Origin: Pseudonocardia sp. DSM 110487
GTDB lineage: Bacteria > Actinomycetota > Actinomycetes > Mycobacteriales > Pseudonocardiaceae
Length of the DNA stretch: 64,000 nucleotides
Reading direction: 5' to 3'
Assembly (NCBI RefSeq): GCF_019468565.1
Contig: NZ_CP080521.1
Location: forward strand, 5,022,001 to 5,086,000
The notes under the pieces were generated by a model. That model made no database searches, had not been told where the DNA came from, and was given only the letters and a program-made list of their open reading frames with translations. This document shows positions 1-8,184 of the stretch, one piece after another. The position numbers and the translations under genes are program-made. Position 1 is the stretch's first letter. Every line of letters begins with the position of its first letter.

Positions 1-2
1 AG

Positions 3-947
3 CTGGCGTGGCGCGACGCCCAGCCTGCCGCCGGCGTTTGGAACGAGGCGTACTTCGCCGCGCAGCGCTCGCGCATCGCCGCGCTCCGGGCGGCCGGTAT
101 CGCCGTCGTCCTGAACACCGGGATGCACGAGCCGCCCGCGTGGGCGCTCGCCCTGCCGGGAGCGCGCTACGTCGACCAGTCCGGCCGGGTGAGCAGCGAC
201 GAAGCGGGGCTCAACCTGGTGTGGAACCGGGAGCTGCGCCCGCTGGCGGCCGCCTACCTCGCGAAGCTCTTCGACGAGCTCGGCACGGACTTCTCCTACG
301 TCCGCGTCGGCGGGGGCGAGCTCGGCGAACTGACCTACCCGCGTACGTCCGGGGCCGCCGACTCGTACTGGGCGTTCGACGCCGCGGCGCAGGGGGTGAA
401 CCCGGTACCGGGGTGGCGGCCGGGGCGCGCGGCGGCGTCCGGCGAGGCCGCGGTCTTCCTCGACTGGTACCTCGACGCGCTCTCGGACTTCCAGAACTGG
501 CAGATCGCCACCGTGCGGCGGCATTTCGCCGGGCCCGTCGCGGTGCTCTACCCGGACGTCGGCGTGCCGTCCGGCGAGCTCGCCGTTGCGGCGCAGGGCG
601 GGCTCGCCGGATCGGCGCCCTCCGAGCGCACCAGGCGGGTGCAGGCGGGCCAGGACCACGCGCGGCACATCGCGGCGATCACCGATGCGGCCGTGGCGGC
701 GTGGTGTACGTGGGCGAACAACGCCGCCGCCGTCGCCTCGGTGGCCGGGCCGGCCCACGCGCGCGGGCTCCCCGTCGTGGGGGAGAACAGCGGCGACGAG
801 ACGTCGCTCGCCGACCTGGAGGCGTTGGCCGCGCACGTGCGGGCCTACGACCTCCGGCTCGTCATCTGGGTGAGGTACACCGACCTCGTCTCCGGTGCGC
901 GGGGGAAGGCGAGCCTTGCGGACTTCACCCGGGTCACCCGGACCTGA
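3..947 (+). CDS. glycoside hydrolase-like protein, C-terminal part (5' end outside window)
   Basis: The reading frame enters from the left edge and stops with TGA at 945-947, so about 314 residues are visible. The text resembles a retaining (beta/alpha)8 glycosidase of the beta-galactosidase type: an aromatic-rich stretch ending in W-N-E-A-Y-F near the left edge, a strand with LNTGMHEPPAW, and later GGGELGELTYP, where the Glu residues could serve as acid/base or nucleophile. An internal ATG at 123 should not be taken as the start because coding clearly continues upstream of it. Lying before two glycosyltransferase genes fits a role in polysaccharide or glycoside turnover. The family assignment is inference from general appearance; substrate unknown. 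Confidence 0.6.
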   Translation: MAWRDAQPAAGVWNEAYFAAQRSRIAALRAAGIAVVLNTGMHEPPAWALALPGARYVDQSGRVSSDEAGLNLVWNRELRPLAAAYLAKLFDELGTDFSYVRVGGGELGELTYPRTSGAADSYWAFDAAAQGVNPVPGWRPGRAAASGEAAVFLDWYLDALSDFQNWQIATVRRHFAGPVAVLYPDVGVPSGELAVAAQGGLAGSAPSERTRRVQAGQDHARHIAAITDAAVAAWCTWANNAAAVASVAGPAHARGLPVVGENSGDETSLADLEALAAHVRAYDLRLVIWVRYTDLVSGARGKASLADFTRVTRT

Positions 948-1429
948 GCGGACGCGGGGGGCGCACTCATCTCGGTACGATCGGGCGGACGGAGCGCCGA
1001 GAGATCGGATGACCCATCCCACCGCACGAGTGCCCCATGCCGAAGCCGACAGCAGCAGGTGAGGAGCGGACCTGCGTCTGCGGGGCCCGCTACGTCGCGG
1101 TACGGGCCGGTGTGTGGCGGCGGCTCCACTGGCGCCGGAATCTCTTCACACTTCCGTTACACCTCGACCAACCGGACGTCGAGGACGACGACGAATCCGC
1201 GTGACGAGGGCGGGCGTTGCGCCGTTCGGACGCAAAGCTCGCGGATCGCGTTTCGGGGGATCGCCGCACATTTCCGTGAAGTGACCGGCCCGCGTCCACT
1301 GCGGCGGGACCCGCTGGGTCGCCGGGTAACAGGGCTTCGGGCAGCGGCGAGAGCACGAACGGCTCCCTGGTAGCCACTGGCCCGATGCCGCGCCACGAAC
1401 GCAGACCGGATTCGACGGGAGAACGACAC
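948..1429. other. gene-free intergenic region, likely promoter/leader of the glycosyltransferase pair
   Basis: This 482-bp gap holds no open frame with convincing codon bias or ribosome site on either strand. It is slightly less GC-rich than its surroundings around 1140-1270. I see no clear riboswitch or factor-independent terminator; the stretch 1300-1384 can form GC hairpins but matches no motif I know well. The promoter for the downstream fusion glycosyltransferase presumably lies here. Confidence 0.5.
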
Positions 1430-3331
1430 GTGGCGACGTTCGCGGGAACAGCGATGCGAGTGCACGAATTCGGCCCGGCAGTCGGCGGTGCGGTCGGTGG
1501 GCCGGCGCCGGACCTGTCGGTGGTGATACCGACCTACAACGAGGCCGGGAACGTCCGCGAACTGCTCTGGCGGCTGGTCGCGGAAACGGCTCAGGTGCGC
1601 GCGGAAATCATATTCGTCGACGACAGCACCGACGACACCGCGGCCGTCGTCGAGGCGGCGGCGGCGGAATTCCCGGTGCGGATCGTGCTCGCGCGACGAG
1701 AGCGCGCCGTCGGAGGCCTCGGTGGCGCGGTCGTGGAAGGACTCAAGCTCGCCGCCGCCCCCTGGGCCGTCGTGATGGACGGGGACCTGCAGCATCCGCC
1801 GTCGCTCGTGCCGGTGCTGCACCGCCGCGGCGTGCAGACCGACGCCGACATCGTGGTGGCGACCCGCTACACCACCGGCGGCAGCCGGGAGGGCCTGGGC
1901 AGCGCATACCGGCTGGCCGTGTCGCGCAGTCTCACCGCGCTCGCATCCGGCGTCCTCGGCCCGTCGGTGGCCCGGATCTCCGACCCGCTCAGCGGCTTCT
2001 TCGCCGTCCGGCTCGCGGCGTTGCGGCTCGAGGAGGCCCGCCCTCTCGGCTACAAGGTGATGCTGGAGTTGGTCGTCCGGTACGACCTGCGCAACGTCGT
2101 GCAGGTCCCGTACGAGTTCGGCCACCGGCACGCGGGCGATTCGAAGTCGACCTACCGGGAGGGTCTGCGGTACCTGCGGCATCTCGGCCAGCTGCGGCGG
2201 CTGCAGGGGCGGCGGCGGGACCAGCCCCGGCCGCTCGGCCCCGGCGCGGCGGCGCGGCTGTCGGTCCTCGTCGTCACGAGTGAGGCGCCTCCGGTCGTCT
2301 CGGGGATCTCGCGCTGCGTCGACCGGGTCGCCGCCGGACTGCGCGAGCGCGGCCACCAGGTCGACGTGGTGTCCTCGGTGCAGATCCCGCGGTTCATGCT
2401 CGGCGAGTACCGGTTCAGCACGATGCTGCTGCACTGGCCCCGGCTCGCGCTCCGATTCCGGCACTACGACGTCGTCAACCTGCACGGCCCCGTGCCGACG
2501 CTCAGCGACGTCTTCCTGAGCCTGTGGCGGATCTTCTCGGCCGGCTCCCGACCCCTCGTGTACACGCACCACTCGGCGTTGGAGATCCGAGGGGCCGAGC
2601 GGCTCTGCGCGCTCTACAACCGGCTGCACCGGCGCCTCGCGAAGAACGCATCGCTCACGATGGTGACCTCGCAGTACTACGCCGCCGACCAACGGGTCGA
2701 CGGCGGGCCGCCGGTGCGGGTCGTCCCGTGGGGGGTCGACATGCGGGCCGAGCCGCTGCGCTCGGACTGCGACGACGATCGCCCGCTGCGGGTGCTGTTC
2801 GTCGGCCAGATGCGCGGCTACAAGGGCGTCGACTGGCTGCTGCCCGCCGTCGCAGGCATGCCGCAGCTGGAGCTCCGGCTGGTCGGCGATGGCGCGGAGC
2901 TGCCGCACTACCGCAGGCTCGCCGCCCGGATCGGTGCGACGAACGCCGTGTTCCTCGGCCGTGTCCCGGACGAGGAGCTGCACGCCGAGTACGACCGCAG
3001 CGACGTGATCGTGCTCCCGTCGGTGACCCAGGCCGAGGCGTTCGGGCTCGTGGTCGTCGAGGGGATGGCCGCCGGGTGCGTCCCGGTAGTGTCCGACCTC
3101 CCCGGGGTTCGGGACGTCGTCGCCGACGCCGGGCTGGTCGTCGCCCCGCGCAACCACGACGCCCTGAAGGACTCGCTGCTCGGGCTCGCCGCCGACCGGG
3201 AACGGCTCTCCGCGCTGCGGGCGGCCGCCCGCTCACGCGCGAAGGAGCTCAGCTGGGACACCTGCGTGAGCCGATACGAGGACGCGTACCGCGATGTTCT
3301 GGACACGAGCGCCACTGCGGTCCGCGCGTGA
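1430..3331 (+). CDS. fused glycosyltransferase: GT2 (DPM1/polyprenol-P-mannose synthase-like) + GT4
   Basis: Two complete glycosyltransferase modules are read in one frame (633 residues). The first ~280 residues are GT2: LSVVIPTYNEAGN, the metal-binding VMDGDLQHPP (D-x-D) and an SGFFAVR segment, as in dolichol- or polyprenol-phosphate mannose synthases. Residues from about 285 are GT4: a SEAPPVVSGISR nucleotide-fold start, LFVGQMRGYKGVDWL in the C-terminal Rossmann fold and the E-x7-E-like segment around VTQAEAFGLVVVEGMAAG. I start at GTG 1430 because GGGAG lies 8 bases upstream; ATG 1385 is in frame but has no ribosome site. The stop overlaps the next GT4 start by one base (TGATG), so the two are probably co-translated. 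Likely role: cytoplasmic assembly of a lipid-linked glycan. The order GT2-GT4 in one chain is unusual. Confidence 0.85.
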   Translation: MATFAGTAMRVHEFGPAVGGAVGGPAPDLSVVIPTYNEAGNVRELLWRLVAETAQVRAEIIFVDDSTDDTAAVVEAAAAEFPVRIVLARRERAVGGLGGAVVEGLKLAAAPWAVVMDGDLQHPPSLVPVLHRRGVQTDADIVVATRYTTGGSREGLGSAYRLAVSRSLTALASGVLGPSVARISDPLSGFFAVRLAALRLEEARPLGYKVMLELVVRYDLRNVVQVPYEFGHRHAGDSKSTYREGLRYLRHLGQLRRLQGRRRDQPRPLGPGAAARLSVLVVTSEAPPVVSGISRCVDRVAAGLRERGHQVDVVSSVQIPRFMLGEYRFSTMLLHWPRLALRFRHYDVVNLHGPVPTLSDVFLSLWRIFSAGSRPLVYTHHSALEIRGAERLCALYNRLHRRLAKNASLTMVTSQYYAADQRVDGGPPVRVVPWGVDMRAEPLRSDCDDDRPLRVLFVGQMRGYKGVDWLLPAVAGMPQLELRLVGDGAELPHYRRLAARIGATNAVFLGRVPDEELHAEYDRSDVIVLPSVTQAEAFGLVVVEGMAAGCVPVVSDLPGVRDVVADAGLVVAPRNHDALKDSLLGLAADRERLSALRAAARSRAKELSWDTCVSRYEDAYRDVLDTSATAVRA

Positions 3332-4497
3332 TGGCGGGCCGCCTGTTGCGCGTCGGCGTCGACGGCAGGGTGATGCAGGACCGCTACCACGGGATCGGGC
3401 GCCACACCTTCGAGCTGCTCCGGCGGCTGGCCGTCCGGGACGTCGAGCTCGTCGTCGTGACGGACTCGTCGCGGCTGGGCCGGATCGCGTTCCCCGCGCT
3501 CTCGCGGCACCCGAACGTGGCGCTGGTCGATCTCCCGGTTCCCGTGGTCTCACCCGCCGCGCAGCTCGCGCTTCCTCGGCTGCTGGCGCGCATGCGGCCG
3601 GACGTGTTCCTCTCGCCCTACCACCTCGCCGCGCCCCTGCTGCACCCGCGCGTGCCGACGGTGACGTTCGTGCACGACTGCATCTTCGAGGCCGACCCGC
3701 GCTACCGGCCCGGCGGCGCGGGCTTCGGGCTCCGGTACCGCGCGGCGACCCGAGCGGTCATCGCCACGACGACGGCGATCGCCACGATCTCCGAGGCCAC
3801 CCGGGCCGATCTCGGGCGGCACTACGGGCTCGCCCTCGACGATGCCGCCGTGGTGCCGCACGGCGTCGGCGACGAGTTCCTCGCGCTCGCAGGCGCGAGC
3901 GACGCCGCCGAGTCGGCTGGGCACGCCGCTCGCTACGTGCTCCACGTCGGCGTGCACCGGCCGCACAAGGACCACGCGGTGCTGATCGAGGGGTTCGCAC
4001 GGGTGGCGCGCGACCTGCCGGACGTGCGGCTGGTGCTCGTCGGCCAGCCGGATCCGCGGTTCCCGGTGTCGGTCTCGGAGCTCGTGCGGGAGCACGGCGT
4101 TGCGGATCGGGTGGACGTCCTCGCCCACGTCGACGACGCACGCCTGCTCGAGCTCTACCGCGGCGCTTCGGCCTTCGCGTTCCCCTCGCTGGTGGAGGGC
4201 TTCGGTCTGCCGGTCCTCGAAGCCATGGCGGCAGGCGTGCCCACCGTCACCAGCGCCCACCCGGCCGTCGTCGAGGCTGGCGGCGGGGCGTCGCTCGTCG
4301 TGCCGCGGCGCGACCCGCAGGCGTGGGCGGCTGGGCTCACCCGGGTGCTGACCGACAGAAGGGCCGCCGCCGACATGATCGCGCACGGGCGCGCCGTCGC
4401 CGCGGCCCACACCTGGGAGCACGCCGCCGATCGGACGCTGGCACTGCTTCGCGCGGTGCACCACGGCGCAGCGGTCACGGGAGCCGCCGCTCACTAG
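3331..4497 (+). CDS. GT4 family glycosyltransferase
   Basis: A 388-residue retaining glycosyltransferase of the GT-B fold. The N-terminal domain starts LRVGVDGRVMQDRYHGIGRH with the glycine-rich acceptor loop. The C-terminal domain carries YVLHVGVHRPHKDH, the typical nucleotide-sugar site, and SLVEGFGLPVLEAMAAG with the E-x7-E motif. The length is normal for the family. The ATG overlaps the TGA of the upstream GT2-GT4 fusion by one base, which suggests translational coupling and sequential action on the same glycan. It resembles mannosyltransferases of the PimB/WbaZ type, but sugar and acceptor cannot be read from the sequence. Confidence 0.9.
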   Translation: MAGRLLRVGVDGRVMQDRYHGIGRHTFELLRRLAVRDVELVVVTDSSRLGRIAFPALSRHPNVALVDLPVPVVSPAAQLALPRLLARMRPDVFLSPYHLAAPLLHPRVPTVTFVHDCIFEADPRYRPGGAGFGLRYRAATRAVIATTTAIATISEATRADLGRHYGLALDDAAVVPHGVGDEFLALAGASDAAESAGHAARYVLHVGVHRPHKDHAVLIEGFARVARDLPDVRLVLVGQPDPRFPVSVSELVREHGVADRVDVLAHVDDARLLELYRGASAFAFPSLVEGFGLPVLEAMAAGVPTVTSAHPAVVEAGGGASLVVPRRDPQAWAAGLTRVLTDRRAAADMIAHGRAVAAAHTWEHAADRTLALLRAVHHGAAVTGAAAH

Positions 4498-4519
4498 CGC
4501 CGGGAGAACGCAGCCCGCC

Positions 4520-5260
4520 ATGGCCTCGTGCACTAGGTTCTCCGCCGTGGGACGCAGCGTGTTGGTCACCGGTGGAAACAGGGGAATCGGTCTCGCGATC
4601 GCCAAGGCGTTCGCGGCCCAGGGCGACCAGGTGGCGGTGACGTATCGCAGCGGCAACGCCGAGGACCTGCCCGGTGACCTGCTGCCGGTACGGTGCGACG
4701 TCACCGACGCCGACGCCGTGGAGGCGGCGTTCACGACGATCGAGGAGAAGCACGGCCCCGTGCAGGTCCTCGTGTCCAACGCGGGCGTCACCCAGGACAC
4801 CCTGCTCATGCGGATGAGCGAGGACCAGTTCACCCAGGTCATCGACGCCAACCTCACCGGCGCGTACCGGGTGGCGAAGCGGGCTTCGCGAGGGATGCTC
4901 CGCGCCCGCAGCGGACGGATGATCTTCGTGGGCTCGGTCGTCGGGCTCGCCGGTTCGCCCGGGCAGGTCAACTACGCGGCGTCCAAGGCCGGCCTCATCG
5001 GAGTGGCGCGCTCGATCGCGCGCGAGCTCGGCTCGCGAGGCATCACCGCGAACGTCGTCGCGCCCGGATACGTCGAGACCGACATGACGCGCGCGCTGTC
5101 GGAGGCGCGCAAGACCGAGATCAGCAGCCTCATCCCGCTCGGTCGCTACGCCGACCCGGACGAGATCGCCTCCGTCGTCGCATGGCTGGGTTCGGACGGC
5201 GCGTCCTACATCACCGGCGCCGTCATCCAGGTCGACGGCGGCGTGGCGATGGGCAACTGA
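4520..5260 (+). CDS. fabG: 3-oxoacyl-ACP reductase (MabA/FabG1 type)
   Basis: NADPH-dependent reductase of fatty-acid elongation, SDR family, 246 residues. TGGNRGIG at residues 17-24 binds the cofactor; the catalytic set is N111, S139 (in FVGSV), Y152 and K156 (NYAASK). The pattern TRALSE after YVETDM and the C-terminal SYITGAVIQVDGG are close to mycobacterial MabA. The next two genes are inhA and hemH, the same order as in Mycobacterium tuberculosis, which supports the FabG1/MabA assignment rather than another FabG. ATG 4520 gives a short N-terminal tail; GTG 4547 is an alternative, and neither has a well-spaced ribosome site. Confidence 0.95.
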   Translation: MASCTRFSAVGRSVLVTGGNRGIGLAIAKAFAAQGDQVAVTYRSGNAEDLPGDLLPVRCDVTDADAVEAAFTTIEEKHGPVQVLVSNAGVTQDTLLMRMSEDQFTQVIDANLTGAYRVAKRASRGMLRARSGRMIFVGSVVGLAGSPGQVNYAASKAGLIGVARSIARELGSRGITANVVAPGYVETDMTRALSEARKTEISSLIPLGRYADPDEIASVVAWLGSDGASYITGAVIQVDGGVAMGN

Positions 5261-5300
5261 TCCGCCGAACTCCCCGAACCCCCCACCACGAAAGGCACCC

Positions 5301-6077
5301 ATGGGACTGCTCGACGGCAAGCGCCTACTCATCACCGGTGTGATCACCGACGCCTCGCTCGGCTTCCACGTCGCGAAGGTGGCGCAGGAGCAGGGCGCGC
5401 AGGTCGTGCTCACCGGCTTCGGCCGGCTCAAGCTCGTCGAACGGATCGCGCAGCGGCTGCCGCAGGCCGCGCCCGTCGTCGAGCTGGACGTGGCCAACCA
5501 GGAGCACCTGGACACGCTCGTCGATCGGGTCTCCCCGCACCTGGGTGACGATCCGAAGCTCGACGGGGTGCTGCACTCCATCGGCTTCGCACCGGCGTCC
5601 TGCCTCGGCGAGGGTGCGTTCCTGGGTGCACCGTGGGAGGACGTCGCGCAGACGATCCAGGTGAGCGCCTACTCGTTCAAGTCGCTGTCCACCGCGCTGC
5701 TGCCGCTGCTCGGGCCGGGGTCGTCGATCGTCGGGATGGACTTCGACAACCGGCAGGCATGGCCCGCCTACGACTGGATGGGCGTGGCGAAGTCCACCTT
5801 GGAGTCGGTCACCCGCTACCTGGCGCGTGACCTGGGGCCGAAGGGCATCCGGGTCAACCTCTGCGCCGCCGGGCCGGTGCGCACGATGGCCGCCAAGTCG
5901 ATCCCCGGCTTCGCCGCCTTCGAGGACGCATGGGACGGCCGCGCGCCGCTGGGCTGGGACGTCAACGACCCGGTGCCGGTGGCGAAGACCGTTTGCGCGC
6001 TGCTCTCGGACTGGATGCCGGCCACCACGGGCTCGATGGTGTGGGCCGACGGCGGCTTCCACGCCATAGGTGTCTAA
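5301..6077 (+). CDS. inhA: NADH-dependent enoyl-ACP reductase InhA
   Basis: 258 residues, FAS-II enoyl reductase. Aligned from memory with M. tuberculosis InhA it lacks one residue near the start, so numbering is minus one: L20 (Ile21 in M. tuberculosis), S93 in HSIGF (Ser94), and the catalytic Y157 and K164 in AYDWMGVAKS. The C-terminal ALLSDWMPATTG and ADGG are conserved. It is about ten residues shorter than the mycobacterial enzyme because the substrate-binding loop after AAGPVRT is reduced, which may mean a preference for shorter acyl chains (inference). Start ATG has AAAGG upstream. Second gene of the fabG-inhA-hemH operon. Confidence 0.96.
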   Translation: MGLLDGKRLLITGVITDASLGFHVAKVAQEQGAQVVLTGFGRLKLVERIAQRLPQAAPVVELDVANQEHLDTLVDRVSPHLGDDPKLDGVLHSIGFAPASCLGEGAFLGAPWEDVAQTIQVSAYSFKSLSTALLPLLGPGSSIVGMDFDNRQAWPAYDWMGVAKSTLESVTRYLARDLGPKGIRVNLCAAGPVRTMAAKSIPGFAAFEDAWDGRAPLGWDVNDPVPVAKTVCALLSDWMPATTGSMVWADGGFHAIGV

Positions 6078-6084
6078 TGCGTGC

Positions 6085-7119
6085 GTGAGCGAGTTCGACG
6101 CCCTGCTGGTGCTGTCGTTCGGCGGCCCCGAGGGCCCCGCCGACGTGCGCCCTTTCCTCGAGAACGTCGTCCGCGGCCGTGGCGTGCCACCCGAGCGGCT
6201 CGACGCCGTCGAGGAGCACTACCAGCACTTCGGCGGCGTGAGCCCGCTGAACGCGCGCAACCGCGAGATCATCGCGGCCGTTCGGGAGCGGATCGAGCTG
6301 CCGGTGTACTTCGGCAACCGCAACTGGCACCCGATGGTGGAGGACGCGGTCGCGGAGATGGCCCGCGACGGGGTGCGGCGCGGGCTCGTGTTCGCCACCA
6401 GCGCCTACGGCGGCTACTCGGCCTGCCGGCAGTACCAGGAGGACATCGCCCGCGCCCGCAAGGCCGTGGGGGAGAGCGCCCCCGAGCTGGTGAAGATCCG
6501 CCACTTCTTCGACCACCCGCTGTTCGTCGCGGCGAATGCCGACGCCGTGCGCGCCGCGCGTGCCACCCTGCCCGAGGGCGTGCGGGACGCGGCGCGGGTC
6601 GTGTTCACCGCCCACTCGGTGCCCGTCGCCGCCGACGCCGCCGCGGGTCCGCTGGGGGAGGGAGGGCACCGGTACTCCCGGCAGGTGGCCGAGGCCGCCC
6701 GGCTGGTGGCAGCCGATCTGGGTGCCGCGGAGTACGACGTGGTGTGGCAGTCGCGCTCCGGACCGCCGCAGGTGCCGTGGCTGGAGCCGGACATCGTCGA
6801 TCACATCGACGCCCTGCACGCGCGCGGCGTGCCTGCTGTCGTGGTGGCGCCGATCGGGTTCGTGTCCGACCACGTCGAGGTGATCTGGGACCTCGACACC
6901 GAGGCCCGTGAGCGGGCCGAGGAGCTCGGCATGGGCTTCGCCCGCGCAGCGACGGCCGGGCCGGACCCGCGGTTCGCCGACATGGTCGCCGAGCTCGTGG
7001 CCGAGCACCTGCACGCCGCCGCACCGCGCTCCCTCGGTGGCATCGCGGCCGGCGGCTCCACCGTGAACGGCGTCCCGTGCGCCGTGGACTGCTGCCAGCC
7101 GGCGCGGCGCCCACGCTAA
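6085..7119 (+). CDS. hemH: ferrochelatase (coproporphyrin type, CpfC/HemH)
   Basis: Inserts Fe2+ into a porphyrin in haem synthesis; in Actinobacteria this enzyme family acts on coproporphyrin III. Visible hallmarks are LSFGGPEGPADVRPFLENV at the N-terminus, VYFGNRNWHP, the active-site His in VFTAHSVP, WQSRSGPPQVPWLEPD and FVSDHVEVIWDLD. The C-terminal tail has C-A-V-D-C-C, and with an internal Cys could hold the [2Fe-2S] cluster known in actinobacterial ferrochelatases. I choose GTG 6085 because it reproduces the short family N-terminus (MSEFDALL); GTG 6070 is in frame and would overlap inhA by 8 bases. Third gene of the operon. Confidence 0.95.
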   Translation: MSEFDALLVLSFGGPEGPADVRPFLENVVRGRGVPPERLDAVEEHYQHFGGVSPLNARNREIIAAVRERIELPVYFGNRNWHPMVEDAVAEMARDGVRRGLVFATSAYGGYSACRQYQEDIARARKAVGESAPELVKIRHFFDHPLFVAANADAVRAARATLPEGVRDAARVVFTAHSVPVAADAAAGPLGEGGHRYSRQVAEAARLVAADLGAAEYDVVWQSRSGPPQVPWLEPDIVDHIDALHARGVPAVVVAPIGFVSDHVEVIWDLDTEARERAEELGMGFARAATAGPDPRFADMVAELVAEHLHAAAPRSLGGIAAGGSTVNGVPCAVDCCQPARRPR

Positions 7120-7149
7120 ATCCTCTTGTAGTTATATAGCCCATATGGG

Positions 7150-7416
7150 ATGCTCTGTGTGGGAGCCGGGGACTACGCGAGTTGGGGCGACAGGTTCGCC
7201 GAGGTCGGTGCGAGGCTCGTGGCCGAGGTCGGGGTGGAGGGACTCGACGTCCTGGACGTCGCCACCGGCCACGGCCCCACGGCGATAACCGCCGCGCTCG
7301 CAGGCGGCCGCGTCACCGGGCTTGACCTCACACCCGAGCTGCTGGCGCTCGCCCGCCGTCGAGCGGCCGAGGCAGGGGCACCTTATGCGGTCGCGATCGC
7401 GACCCGGCCGGGGTAG
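7150..7416 (+). pseudogene. truncated class I SAM-dependent methyltransferase (N-terminal remnant)
   Basis: Only 88 codons remain before TAG. The text GAGDYASWGDRFAEV and then VLDVATGHGPTA (motif I, SAM binding) and GLDLTPELLALARRRA (motif II) is the clear beginning of a class I methyltransferase of about 250-270 residues. Everything after motif II is missing and no continuation is seen in another frame before the next gene starts at 7426. The 30 bases just upstream (7120-7149) are AT-rich for this genome and contain the palindrome CCCATATGGG. A deletion that joined this remnant to the neighbouring methyltransferase gene is the likely history; a functional 88-residue product is unlikely. Confidence 0.6.
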
Positions 7417-7425
7417 GAAGCGATC

Positions 7426-8184
7426 GTGAGCCGCAGCTTCGACGACCTGGTGTCCGAGGCCGAGGCGGCCCCGATGGAGGGCTGGGACTTCTCGTGGCTC
7501 CACGGGCGCGCCACCGAGGAACGTCCGCCGTGGGGCTACCAGCGCCTGCTGGGCGAGCGGCTGCCGCGGGTGTCGGCCGCGCTCGACGTGCAGACCGGCG
7601 GCGGGGAGGTGCTCGCCGGGGTGGCGGCGTACCCGCCGCTGATGGTGGCCACCGAGTCGTGGCCGCCGAACGTCGCGCGGGCAACTCAGCTGCTGCACCC
7701 GCGCGGTGTGGCCGTGGTCGCCGACCCCGACGAGCCGCCCCTCCCGTTCGGCGACTCCGCGTTCGATCTGGTGACCAGCCGCCACCCGGTCACCGTGTGG
7801 TGGGAGGAGATCGCCCGCGTGCTCCGGCCGACTGGCAGCTACCTCGCCCAGCACGTGGGGCCGGCGAGCGTGTTCGAGCTGGTCGAGTACTTCCTCGGGC
7901 CGCAACCTCGGCACGGCCGTCACCCCGATCACGCCCGTGAGGGCGCCACCGCCACCGGACTCGAGGTCGTGGAGCTGCGGACGGCGCGGCTGCGCATCGA
8001 GTTCCACGACATCGGCGCGGTCGTGTGGTTCTTGCGGAAGGTGATCTGGATGGTCCCCGGGTTCACGGTGGCGGCTTACCGGGACCGCCTGCGCGAGCTG
8101 CACGGGCTGATCGAGTCCGACGGCCCGTTCGTGGCGCACTCGTCCCGCTACCTCATCGAGGCGCGGAAGCCGCGAGGGCGGTGA
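7426..8184 (+). CDS. SAM-dependent methyltransferase (type 11)
   Basis: 252 residues. Motif I is read in AALDVQTGGGEVLAG, an acidic motif II in MVATESW, and motif IV/post-I in LPFGDSAFDLVTSRHPV followed by WWEEIARVLRPTGSYLAQHVG, the usual type 11 arrangement. No leader peptide or membrane segment. The GTG start lies 9 bases after the truncated methyltransferase, and the 3' end overlaps the convergent LLM oxidoreductase gene by 32 bases. Substrate is unknown. Confidence 0.85.
   Translation: MSRSFDDLVSEAEAAPMEGWDFSWLHGRATEERPPWGYQRLLGERLPRVSAALDVQTGGGEVLAGVAAYPPLMVATESWPPNVARATQLLHPRGVAVVADPDEPPLPFGDSAFDLVTSRHPVTVWWEEIARVLRPTGSYLAQHVGPASVFELVEYFLGPQPRHGRHPDHAREGATATGLEVVELRTARLRIEFHDIGAVVWFLRKVIWMVPGFTVAAYRDRLRELHGLIESDGPFVAHSSRYLIEARKPRGR

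Noticed and set aside
1200..1429. Possible c-di-AMP or other riboswitch before the GT2-GT4 gene
   Set aside because: Only GC hairpins and a GGGTAACAGGG-like run are seen; conserved core elements could not be matched by eye.
1157..3157. Long open frame on the minus strand (over 600 codons) opposite the GT2-GT4 gene
   Set aside because: Its translation is rich in Arg, His, Gln and Pro without domains; it is the antisense of a high-GC coding region.
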